Shown here in pieces: positions 13,201 to 23,099 of a stretch of 25,101 nt of DNA. Numbering within the stretch: the first letter of the stretch is position 1; each line of letters starts with the position of its first letter. Source of the DNA: Phallusia fumigata (Eukaryota; Chordata; Ascidiacea; Phlebobranchia; Ascidiidae); contig QXVZ01025279.1 in assembly GCA_008931825.1 (NCBI GenBank), forward strand, positions 1 through 25,101, given 5' to 3'. The notes under the pieces are model-generated. The model was not told where the DNA came from, did not search any database, and saw only the letters and a list, made by a program, of their open reading frames with translations. The translations under genes were made by a program, and so were the position numbers.

Positions 13201-16200
13201 ATCACTAGGCCCATGATAACTTGTAACAAATATATGCCTCTTAATTCCTTGTGACAAATATGTGCCTCCTAATTCCTTTTCAGATGAGAGCACATGCAAA
13301 ATCATTGCCAACCCAATGTTGGACACACAAGAAGAGTCCCGAATGGCTGAAGATGCAATTCCACAAGGTAATTTCCAAAAGCAAGAAAATCTGTAACGTG
13401 GTTGTTTCAGGCTGGCGATGTACAGCCTATTTTACCACACGGCCAAACACAGTTAACCTGATTAGACCGCACATTGCACCCTTATTAACACAGGTTGACC
13501 TTGTTTTGTTGCTTATCAAAACACTATTTGAAAAATGAGAAAGAATGTTTTATTGCGAAGAACGAGTGGAACTTAGTAAAGTATCGTTTACCTTGTAATT
13601 ATGGTCACACATTTTGTCATCTGTCATGAACAATAAATAAGAAAAACCCCACCTATCTGCAGGTCAAATTATTTCTACTGCCAGTCATATTCAGCTGCAG
13701 GTTGCACATGCCAGCTTTATGTTAAGAGCGACTTTGAATAAGTGACTTACGTTATGCCACATGTACATAAAAAATGTTAGTTACCCATTCATTTTAGGTA
13801 CTGACAATGCCGAAAACCTGCACACTCATAGCCAACCTTTTTGTGACTCGGGAATAGCAATCAAAGCAGACGACAGGCATCAGCAGTTGCAAGGTACCTA
13901 ACCTAGGAAACTCTAAAGCAAAAATAAACATAAAAAATACTGATAATAGTCCACAACTATGCAAATTACTTCCGATTCCTAATGGAATTTAACTATAAAT
14001 CCGATACGATACAATTGGCACTTGGAAAATTAGCAATGACATTTGTATTAACAGGCAAACAAGCTTTATAAGGTCAACCGTAGGATTTTTTTGACTGCCT
14101 AACTTGTATACGATTTACATGTAAATAGGTTTTAACAGTTTTAGACATTTGTAAGGCACTACTGATTTAACCAAGCACTCTGCAAAAAGTAGTTTAGTTT
14201 GCATAATAGATAATCATGATGTGTGTTGGCAAAACAGAAAAGCTTCGAGGATTTTTCCTCAACAAAGCAAACATAGAAGTAATGGAACTTTTCGCCAATA
14301 GAGGTTTTCTGTCAATGCTCAAGGTAATGTACTTGATTTAATTTTGTCTTAAACTGTTTGTGTCTTCTGTTGTTGCCAATAATTTTTTTTTAATTTAGGA
14401 GTTGCATCGAACTCGTGAAGCTTTAGGTGACCAACTTGGTAAGAAGTTTTTTTGCAAAAGGGTGAATGTGGAAGTGATCAAGCATTATCAGTTTTTAACC
14501 CTAATAAAATCAAAGCAGTCATGTTTACATTTAACTAAGATGCAAAGGCACAAATTTCTAAAACAACCAACTTCACATACTTTCAGCTGATGAGTCAGAG
14601 GATTTCGAACCGATTGTTGACAGTGCAAAAGAAAAACAAATTTAGTGAGTAGCAGTTATTTTACTGGCTTGAGTGGAGTTGAGTTTATTTCGCTTGGTAA
14701 AAGAAAACATAGCGACTCAATCACACAATTGCACTAAATCAATCATCCGGCCGGGAAAAGCTATGCAACGTTAAAACGTTACGAGGCACAGAAATGTTAA
14801 GGGCACAATTGGTGGATCAAGGTTGAACTCGCTGCAGCTACACTGTAATTATAAGGCGTTATCGGACAGGCTCATAAGAGTTTTAACGGCGCTTTTACCT
14901 TCTCGGGCGCTAACACTTCACACAAAAGATGCCAGTAAAACAACTTGACCCAATAGGACAACAAAGTTGTTTAAGATGCTAAGATACACCTTAAATTGGC
15001 TAATATCGATTAAATTAGTGGTTCTTAATTTTTAAATCCATGGACCATAACACTCATATTTAAAACTAAATCTCTCCATCGAGAATTTAGTTCTCAAAAA
15101 GTAGAAAAACTAAGCTCTTACAATTTTTGATATATTACATTTTAAAGCAAAATTCCACCTTGCAAATACAATATATGAAGCCCCCTCCCCTGTAGAACAA
15201 TTGTGTTAAATTTTGGGTCCTTTATCTATTAAATACCAGAACTTTTCATGGAAATGCTGATTTGATATTATAATACTAAGACATTACATTGTCTTGCAGC
15301 ATTTCCAACAAGCCAAAAAAGGAAATAGCACCACAAGACATGTGAGCTCTCTATTTTCCCTTTGGTTGCTGAAACTTGTTTACCAAATATTTTGCTTTCA
15401 GTTTGACTGTGAATGCTGTTGGTGATTCCACGCCTGTTTCAAATGATATACAGGTAGGTCAATTGCAAACTGTGACTTTTCAGACTAGCAGTGAAGAGTT
15501 TTACAATTAAATAACAATAGGACGAATTCAAAATGTCTAGAGTGAAACCTATTAAACTGATACAAACCAACCACAATATCAATATTTTTATGGTAAGAGG
15601 AAAGACAATGACAAAGTGACCTGTTTTCAGCAAAAAGTTCCAAATGTACACCAAAACATGTTTTTGCTTGTTTGTGGGTGTGTGGAAAAAGAGCACAAGA
15701 TCTTTACTTAAAATTAGCCAGGAAATGATGTTTGTGGCTTTTTGACAGTTTGAAATTGAAGAGAATGCCAATGTACGAGCTTTCCATGAAGATCCTGGGT
15801 TTAGGAGAGGAGAGAGAACATTTGTCGAACCAGTACAAGGTGCAGTACTGACTCCAGTGGAAGAAAATCCACAAGCACAACAACAGAATCAGGCACCACA
15901 ACCAAATCCCGTTGCACCCAGCAGCACCTCGGTCAACACAGGTTGTAATGAAGCACCATCACGTGAAGACATAGCAAGGATTCCTGGGACAGTTGACTGT
16001 GGTAAGAAAGATAGCAAACCGAATATATTTAGTTTACCAAGCAAAAAACATATGGCCATCATTTTTTTGCGTCTTATTTTTAGGTGAACACAGAAATCCA
16101 GAAGCTGCAACAGACGATGAGGAAGATAACGTTCATGGTAACCCAAACACTGTCACAGTGGTAGGAAGTCCCCCAACTCCCATAATTGAAACAGCTGGTG

Positions 16201-18123
16201 CATCAATGGGAGATGAAATGGCAGTTCAATTGCCTCGGAATGTTGTGTTACAACCCGAGAGCCTCACAGGTGGTACACTGCAAGGCCAAAACAGTGGAGT
16301 CCACAATGTGGACATGTCTGAATCTCCTCCGGACACCATTCCAGTTCAGATTGAAGAACATGGTAAGTGATAATGTGCGAATTTTTTCATACTCATGTTT
16401 AAAATCATGTGTTTGACCAGCATTGACACCTAAACATGTTTCATGCCAGTCTTAAGAAGTCAAAGACAGGTTTTTTATCTGACTCCAACGCCTCAAGTCC
16501 AATTAAATGTTTCTAGCCATTTTTCATAATTAAGCAATGTTGCTACATTTTGTGTTTGAACGAAAAATTTTGGCAAGTGTTAGCAACGCTTTTAGATCAT
16601 TTTTCATCAAGTTTTTGCTGTCAAATAGTCCACGTTTCAGACCTCTAAATAAGGAAGCTAAGAGTCCGAGTAGTAAATCCTAATAATACCACGAGTCAAG
16701 GGGGTCATCCTAGTAATACTGGGAGTCTGCATCTTAGTAATCTTAGGAGTTGGAGTCAAGATTCTAGAAATACTAGGAGTCGGGTCTTTATGTTTCTGAC
16801 ATCCAAAGTTAGCTGCAGTTGTGGGGATACGTTCTGCCTCCAGTATTTTGTCTAAAAATTTGGCTGATTATTTAGACATGGGAGAATTTGTTCCAGCCGC
16901 ATCATCCATTGCAAGTTTTGACCGGGGTTATCTCGAACTTCAATCTTATGGTGAGCAAGTAAATCAATTCTTAGGTTTTATTAAATATTGGTTACCAACA
17001 GGGGGGAATTCCTCACAGATTATGTCAAAAGCATAGTGCAGTGGTTCCCAACCTTATTAGAGGCATTCTCCCCTTTGCTTAATTTGAAACTTTTCATTCC
17101 ACCCTTCTTAGACAAAAAGTTATAAAAAGCAATAATAAAAGGTGTGACACCACTGGATAACTTTTCTATGAGGTGGAATTTCCACTACTTAACCCATCAA
17201 ATTTCTCTGGGGAGGAATTCCTACCTGGTTGGCAACCACTGGCCTAGCGTACAGGTTTGCATGACGTCACAAATGATACAGTTGATATTCGGTTTTGGTC
17301 CGAACCTGATTTAGCGGCTTCAGTGCATCACTAGTTACAAATGATATTTTTTTAGGCGAACCTGCACCCCCTCATGTACAGGCTGTTGCACTGCAGCAAG
17401 AGAGCATTCGGTATGCATAACAAATCAGTATGCCATGTAAATAGGCCTACAGGTACTTGTGGCTTATCATAAACAATTTGTTTACAGTGCACGAATTTTT
17501 CAAGACAACTCTTTGCCGCAACATTGTGCTTGCGGGGTAAGTGATTTATGTTTACATTAATCTTGTGAAAGAAAATTTGAATGCAAGAAGATACCAAGTG
17601 AAGATACTGATCTGAGAGAAGGAATATGTGTTGATCAAATATTAGAAAATAGGAAATTGGGCAAATAAAATTTCCATGTCATCGCAACTCATACTAACCA
17701 CTCAGTTTATCTAATGTCCTTACCAATAACATTTATCAGTGAAAAAACACTTCTTGTGCATTTTTATTGCCACTTACAACTTTCCACATTGCAATTAAAT
17801 GCAGTTAAAAAAAGCTCACTTTTACCACTTCAGCTGCATATTACTCATTTATAACTCTTTAACAAAGACAGTGTTTAAATATTATACAGTTTCTAATGCA
17901 TCCGGATGGGCCCCAGGAGCGGTGTTTACGATGCAAGTTACCCTTGTGTGCAGCTGAAATGGATGATGGAGGTCATCACTGTCCATCTTTTCAATGTGCT
18001 CAATGCGAAAACCAGTTACCTATACGTCTATTGTATTGGTCCTGCCCATATTGTCACATGTCATTGTGTAGAAACTGCTACCAACGGCTCGGCCATGTTT
18101 GCCCACCTGGCTTTGTTGACTGA
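10300..18123 (+). CDS. Gene 2: disordered protein with C-terminal double Cys/His zinc module (22 coding exons, 719 aa)
   Basis: Complete paralog of gene 1; function unknown. Coding exons: 10300-10312, 10377-10420, 11305-11345, 11433-11496, 11999-12036, 12096-12202, 12427-12564, 12714-12845, 12995-13117, 13284-13367, 13798-13893, 14238-14323, 14399-14438, 14587-14644, 15300-15341, 15402-15453, 15749-16001, 16084-16362, 16819-16950, 17356-17410, 17488-17536, 17890-18123. The total of 2160 nt is open throughout. Exon 19 could instead start at 16876, also in frame. Residues 1-290 are acidic, Ser/Thr-rich and low in complexity. Residues 294-335 (exons 12-13) are Leu/Phe-rich and helix-like, the only core-like segment. 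Exons 17-18 (about 387-563) are long, Pro/Gln/Thr-rich and have no clear gene 1 counterpart. Residues 639-719 form the Cys/His block. Phases of exons 1-5 and of the last junctions equal those of gene 1. Introns hold short tandem repeats and a MITE. Confidence 0.86.
11714..11765. repeat. 26-bp unit duplicated in tandem
   Basis: Units 11714-11739 and 11740-11765 (GACTCTTGTG...ACTTAA) differ at a single A/G position. They lie in gene 2 intron 4, away from splice sites. Probably a recent replication-slippage duplication. Confidence 0.85.
13221..13276. repeat. 28-bp tandem duplication abutting a gene 2 splice acceptor
   Basis: Units 13221-13248 and 13249-13276 share 25 of 28 bases. The second unit supplies part of the pyrimidine tract leading to the AG before exon 10 (start 13284). 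The first unit therefore holds a decoy tract without an AG. Confidence 0.8.
14650..14990. repeat. Possible old interspersed repeat in gene 2 intron 14
   Basis: This stretch of the 655-bp intron is visibly richer in CG dinucleotides and GC than its surroundings, and lacks exons in the gene 2 frame. That suggests an inserted repeat, but I see no terminal repeats or poly-A tail that would class it. Confidence 0.25.
16661..16788. repeat. Degenerate minisatellite, about 4-5 copies of a 24-30 bp unit
   Basis: The core CTAGTAATACTAGGAGTC recurs with substitutions and variable spacers from 16661 to 16788, in gene 2 intron 18 just upstream of exon 19. Copy boundaries are irregular, so it is old or unstable. 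Confidence 0.75.
17031..17249. mobile_element. 203-bp hAT-like MITE with 15-bp inverted ends
   Basis: The element is 17039-17241. The left end CAGTGGTTCCCAACC pairs with the right end read in reverse, CAGTGGTTGCCAACC, at 14 of 15 positions. CAGTGGTTC-type ends are typical of hAT elements of many animals. Flanking 8-mers GCATAGTG (17031-17038) and GCCTAGCG (17242-17249) agree at 6 of 8 positions, fitting an aged 8-bp target-site duplication. It sits in gene 2 intron 19, between exons at 16950 and 17356, and codes for nothing. Confidence 0.72.
17528..18105 (+). other. Gene 2 C-terminal zinc-binding block, two cross-brace-like modules
   Basis: Module 1 uses C639/C641, C654/C657, C662 and H671 or H672/C673. 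The expected sixth ligand after C662 is missing, with Asp667/Asp668 in that region as possible substitutes. Module 2 uses C678/C681, C694/C697, C702/C705, H711/C713, a complete eight-ligand set. A C-x-C-G ending the penultimate exon, the phase-0 junction after it, the Phe before C678, the Leu-Pro turn and the Trp before C694 all correspond to gene 1. Gene 2 has one module fewer. Confidence 0.75.
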
Positions 18124-18690
18124 ATTTTTAGTTAAATAAGCCCAAGCCTAGTTTAATTAAAACAAAAAACTGTATAAAACATATTCAAACAAACAGGCTA
18201 AAAATTTTTAGGTTCTATGTCAACAATAGAATCTAAATTTTTGCCTGAAAAAAACTTCCTAAACCAAAAACCATATAATCTAAACCCGGGTCACTTTACT
18301 GTAAATTACTTGACATTACGATTTGGTGCCAAATTTTAAAACAAGCCAACTGTAACAATTTTTGTTAAGCTCAAAATTAAAAAAAGCGTTCAAAACATAT
18401 CTTTCACATCCAAAATTCAACTTTTGTTTTCACTGTAAATAGTCCTATAAACTTTGTGACTTCAACTTATTAGCTTGTTGTGCATCAGTATGGTTTTTTG
18501 CGTTTAAATGTACCAAGTTGTTTATCAATAATAATGTTATTTAACTAAATGGCCATATATACTGGATTAAAGTCTTTTTCAAGTCCAACTATAATGTTTA
18601 CACTTTGTCATTTGTGTCAAACTTGCTTTCATGATGGTTAATCGTATGTCCCACTGTATATAGACTTAGCAATAAACCCTTGTACAGTTG
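18124..18690 (+). promoter_or_regulatory. Gene 2 3' UTR with poly(A) signal AATAAA at 18671-18676
   Basis: The stop codon is at 18121-18123. The following AT-rich stretch has no exons, and the first canonical AATAAA is at 18671-18676, giving a 3' UTR of roughly 560 nt. Earlier variant hexamers such as ATTAAA could give shorter ends. Confidence 0.5.
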
Positions 18691-20640
18691 TATCTTGACA
18701 GTTTGGGGGCAAATGGGTGCAGCAGATTACTACACCTTTAGTACAACAATATGAAACAAACACAAAAAACAACACTAGTTTTCTGCCTAAACCGTTTTTC
18801 CATACAAACAGTAAAAATTACTGAAAAGTTTTGCTAAAACTTGCCTTTCCGTTATTGCAATGCGCATAAACAATTCAAAGCGTCAAACACGATTATTTAG
18901 TTTTACCTAAAAAAGTCTTACTTTTGATAAAGATCCATCGTCTGTGTCCTTGTGACGTTGTTGAGTTACTTTGCAGCTTGTTTGAAACCAAAGTTAATTC
19001 TACAGCAACCTAGCAGCAATCCAGCAGTCAGCAAATTAAGGATCCCGCGTTTGGTCTTGAACTTAACTTTTCACAAAATCACGTGACTTTAAAAGCGCGC
19101 AAACGCTACAAAAAAACGCAAGTACATCTACTTGCACTTGTTTACAAACTAGCCTCAAAGTAGATGCATGTTTTAATTTCTAAATACACATGTAAAACTT
19201 ACCTCGTGAGTTATGCGTTCTGTGTAGAGTCTAGCTAACATGCGATTTGGTTTCGCTTGTAGCACAGCGCGGCTTATTGGGTTTGGTTTACCAAGCAATT
19301 CGCTTATTTGTAGTTTATGTCGATGCAGGAAACACAAAAAGCAGTTTCCGGATTTTTCATGCTATTACGCAATTTGCTTACTAGCTTAAAAAACTACATA
19401 GACTAACACACAGTTTACAAAAAGAAAATTGCCGAAAACTGCAGAAAAACACTTTCTATTGAAATGCATGTCATGAATTTTACAAACAACGCATATGGCG
19501 AGCACTTTACTTCCTATAAACACGAACTACCTGACGCCAAACAAATGTGAGGCTTGTTTCATCACATCAAACAGACCACTCCCCCTTTTTTGCACCACCT
19601 GAGATTGCGCCATCAAAAGCAACTGAATAGGTTTCTTAGGGATTGTACCTCTTACATATTTAATGAGAAAAGGCTTCGTCTTTAGAGAGTGAATTGGCAG
19701 TTTCCTCCGTCGCCGAGAGCAAAATATATGGGGAGCAATTTGAGTATGACAAGCCACAAAAATTCACGAGATGTTATTTTTTCAGGACAATTAACCCCAA
19801 ACATTTCTAACAGAAATTGCATCTGGCTTAACAGCAGGCAATGAATTTTGTTTGAAAACATCCGATCCACTTATAACTATAACCTGGACCTTATTAATTA
19901 AGCCATTGGAGTGCCAGAAACTTTTTGTCCTATACCTGCATGACGAAGAAATTGTACTTGTTTCTTTAAACAGGATTAGCTAGGATGATGCGAAAATCCG
20001 TAAATTAAGACGCCTTTAAACGGTTACAGAAAAAAAACCTTTATTGTCTTTCGGGCAGTTTTTTGTCTTAACGTTTCTTCGGATCTTTTGCATTGTGTTA
20101 GCTATATACCTTTTTGCTGCGTGCAGAACCGATGTGATTGAACTGGCCTCTCTTCACTGGCGAGCAGAAGTAAAGGGCTGTCACTACCCGACAACACCGT
20201 TTACAAGTTCAAACATTCTTGTTTCACGGAAACAATCAAGCTTGTTAGACTGACAACGCGACACATCGATACGGTCAATGGTGCGAACAAAAAAACGGGT
20301 GCGAGAAAAAAATTAACGCTACAAGATGGAATTAATAATGTGATGCACAAAAAAAGGTTTCAGAGAAAAACTGACCATCCCGAATGGAACCAACGATTGA
20401 TTGGATGTAGGCCTACCTGTTTTTTGGAGAATAACACGTGTTACGTCATGGGCTATTCCACAGCAAATGACAAAAAAACACTGTCTAACAAATTTTTGTC
20501 AGTCGTGAAATTTTAAGTCACATAATTCTTGGTTCAATAGCACATTAAAGCAGGAAGATAGGTGAAAATATAAAGTTTTGCTTGTTACACATTTCTTTTA
20601 AAATCACGACACTTGTTGACAAGCGGTAAGGTACATTCAT
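18690..20640. other. Gene-poor intergenic region
   Basis: No exon chain could be built on either strand. On the minus strand, an ATG at 19239-19241 leads after 13 codons to a strong donor (GAG|GTAAGT, exon edge 19203), but no acceptor that continues its frame was found. A hydrophobic open frame at 20044-20253 has no splice support. Confidence 0.4.
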
Positions 20641-20644
20641 TCAT

Positions 20645-20908
20645 AAGGTGGCGCTAGAGAAGCATTTTTTACCTTCAAAGACAAATCGTTTGGCATGTCT
20701 TTTAAAGAAAAATACCAGCAACTACTTCGTTTTATTTCGACAAAGAGGAAAAGTAAAATATCTGGAGAAAATAGTGATGATGCATTGCTAAAATTAACGC
20801 AACGAAACGGTTTATTATCACTGTTGTATCACAACTGAATAAAATCATCCGCAGTTGGTCTGTTCGTGTTGTTGAGTTCACAAATCCGTAAGGTGGCGCT
20901 GTAGAAGC
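20645..20908. repeat. Pair of direct repeats, AAGGTGGCGCT plus AGAAGC, 245 bp apart
   Basis: The word AAGGTGGCGCT is at 20645-20655 and 20890-20900, each followed two bases later by AGAAGC. They are in the same orientation, so they are not inverted ends. They may be two copies of a short repeat or the ends of a degraded element. Confidence 0.4.
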
Positions 20909-21259
20909 TTGTTGGCGACGATTTCCGAAACCGTAATTATTTTGGTACCGAAAGCAAAATTCTATTTTTTTAGGTGATTCCGTGCTAAAGCCTGTGCCAG
21001 GATACAATTTAAAGTCACTAGGCCGACTTAAACGACATGATGATTTTTAAAATCTTTGATAGTTGTTGCGACAGTTTTGTACCTGAATTTTATTAGCATT
21101 GGAGTCCCGTCTCGCGACTTTTATCCGGATATGGAAAGGAGGCGAAACCCTTTTTCCTCGCCAATATTTGTCCCTGGGACATGGTCACTGAAACATAGTC
21201 AGGATTCATCGACAAAACTAGACAAACCAGTGATTGCTTTTGAGTACAGAGTTATATGA

Positions 21260-21468
21260 AGACACAAGCAACTAACTCACATCATGGTAATGAACTTAGT
21301 CAGCACACCAACGGAAGGTAAGCAAAGGAACCAAGTGAAACTCCCGAGCATCTGTGCAGTTGTNAGACACAAGCAACTAACTCACATCATGGTAATGAAC
21401 TTAGTCAGCACACCAACGGAAGGTAAGCAAAGGAACCAAGTGAAACTCCCGAGCATCTGTGCAGTTGT
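21260..21468. repeat. Perfect 104-bp tandem duplication around a single N
   Basis: Copies 21260-21363 and 21365-21468 appear identical and are separated only by the N at 21364. This matches the pattern at 2919 and 7103 and is best read as unmerged contig ends. Each copy holds an ATG opening an 11-codon frame that reaches a good GTAAGC donor; the same frame also continues unspliced to a stop at about 21620. Neither reading is supported enough to call a gene. Confidence 0.85.
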
Positions 21469-21959
21469 GCTGTCTGTAAACAAATTACAGCTAATTTCAT
21501 TGGAGATTTTTAACTGCATCATGGTTTCTCTTATTTTTTTGAGCACACAAATTACGCTCTCAAAACACAACCCTGCTGTTAACAAAATATTCATTAAGCT
21601 TAAAAAGAAACTCATAAAATAACATTTTCTGTACAACCTAACAAAACACGGTCGTCAATCCACAAAATATTATGAACGTCGAACCGTATTTTACCTAAAG
21701 GCTATATTGGGTGACAAATGTTAAAACGCATTGTAAACTTTAGTGATTGATGTTTTGGTCCAAAAGTGCTGTTTGAAGACTTTTTGCATTGATCTGGGTA
21801 TACACAAAATACTTCATTCGCGAAATGCATGCGCCAAAAGCGCGGTCAGTTCAAATAAATTTGTTCCAAAATAAACATGTATGATCGGCCAACGGCTAAT
21901 TGAATTGTCCCCTGACGTCGTAAATTATTAACATACATAGCTTTATATGTGTTTTGCAG

Positions 21960-22143
21960 ATCTGCTACAACGTTATTAATGTACAGCCGAGATTTTAGTA
22001 ATATTTTTCACGACTCTTCATGGGTAAATAGCATTTTAAAAGTTCTTGCTGATGTGTATGTGCATGCTAGGCGTCGTTTAATAAACGCAAAGGTCCAAGA
22101 GTTTACAAATATGGCGTCCACAGTTCTGAGTTCTGAAGCATAA
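21960..22143 (+). CDS. Candidate terminal exon of an unrecognised gene (partial)
   Basis: A strong acceptor (TGTGTTTTGCAG, AG at 21958-21959) is followed in phase 2 by 60 codons and a TAA at 22141-22143. The peptide has mixed composition and a long amphipathic helix-like middle with an Arg-Arg-Arg run, more protein-like than the other open frames nearby. No upstream exon ending in the matching phase was found, and the protein is not recognised. If the exon is unspliced, a Met at 21979 would give a 54-aa peptide. It could be chance. Confidence 0.35.
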
Positions 22144-23090
22144 AGCATCTGCAACACTCACAAAAAGTGGGTTTTTAAACCGGAAAACGGCAGCGATGTC
22201 GGATTTAAACAAGATGAAAATAGGGGTTGTAGTGGCACACAGTATAGCTTACAGCTTTTAAAACTGCGTTAGACTTAGAGATGTAATTTAAACGTCAGTG
22301 GTTTCGTTAAATTGGAAATTCGGGCGCCTATCAGGCGCGTGGTCAAGACCCTGGCTCACTCATATAGAGCTTGGTAACAATTATAGCTTTAGAAATACTG
22401 GAGACAGTTTCTCTTAACCGCGCCAAACAATGAACTTTCGCTTGAACAATACTTCGAGTGGAGTCAGCAATCGTATTTAGGACAAAATAGGTGCAATAAA
22501 CATGTACCCAAACGTATACAGTACACGTACTTACTTGGAACTTTCAATTTGCAGCACGTGAGTTTTTAGGATTTAACTTGAGTCAAGCGTAGCTGGTTAC
22601 GCTTGGGGGTTAAGTTTAAGTTACGTCACAACCAAGTGTCAAAGCATATGCAAAAAATCAGCCAAAATAAAAAACGAAATTTCGCGCATAATTGTTTACG
22701 ATTAGCGCGATGAAAAAAGTTGATAAGGGGCACAAAAAATGCTCCTGGAGAAGCGCGTTAAGTTTATGATGAAAAAACAGGAACTAAAAGTGTATTGCGA
22801 CATCGCGAATCAGCACGGAAATGTGAAAAGAACATCAGCACGAAAAATTTATTGTTTCTGTTTGCGACAGGTTGTTGTTTTTGTGCCTTAATAGCTAAGA
22901 GAAACTCATAGAAATTAATGTTTAAAATTTCACATCAATTTTCAGTTTTTTTTACAAAAAATTGTTCTTCTGTACTCACCACCGCTTGGTTAAAAAATCC
23001 ATTAAGTTAATACCATTTCGTAATAAAACCCAATGTGCATTATTAAAATGTTTACAGTTTTGTACTTAATACATCACTACTGATAACAAG
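22144..23090. other. Intergenic, no gene seen
   Basis: It contains small hairpins (GCGCCT/AGGCGC near 22330 and an 8-bp stem near 22585) and a 51-codon minus-free plus-strand frame starting at about 22739 without splice or family support. TTTATT at 22846, a minus-strand AATAAA, could be the poly(A) signal of the minus-strand gene to the right. Confidence 0.35.
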
Positions 23091-23099
23091 ATGTTATAC

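Noticed and set aside
17890-18123. Naming the Cys/His block as a ZZ, RING or TFIIH p44-type finger
   Set aside because: Partial spacing similarity only; the ligand pattern is not the standard one for any of them.
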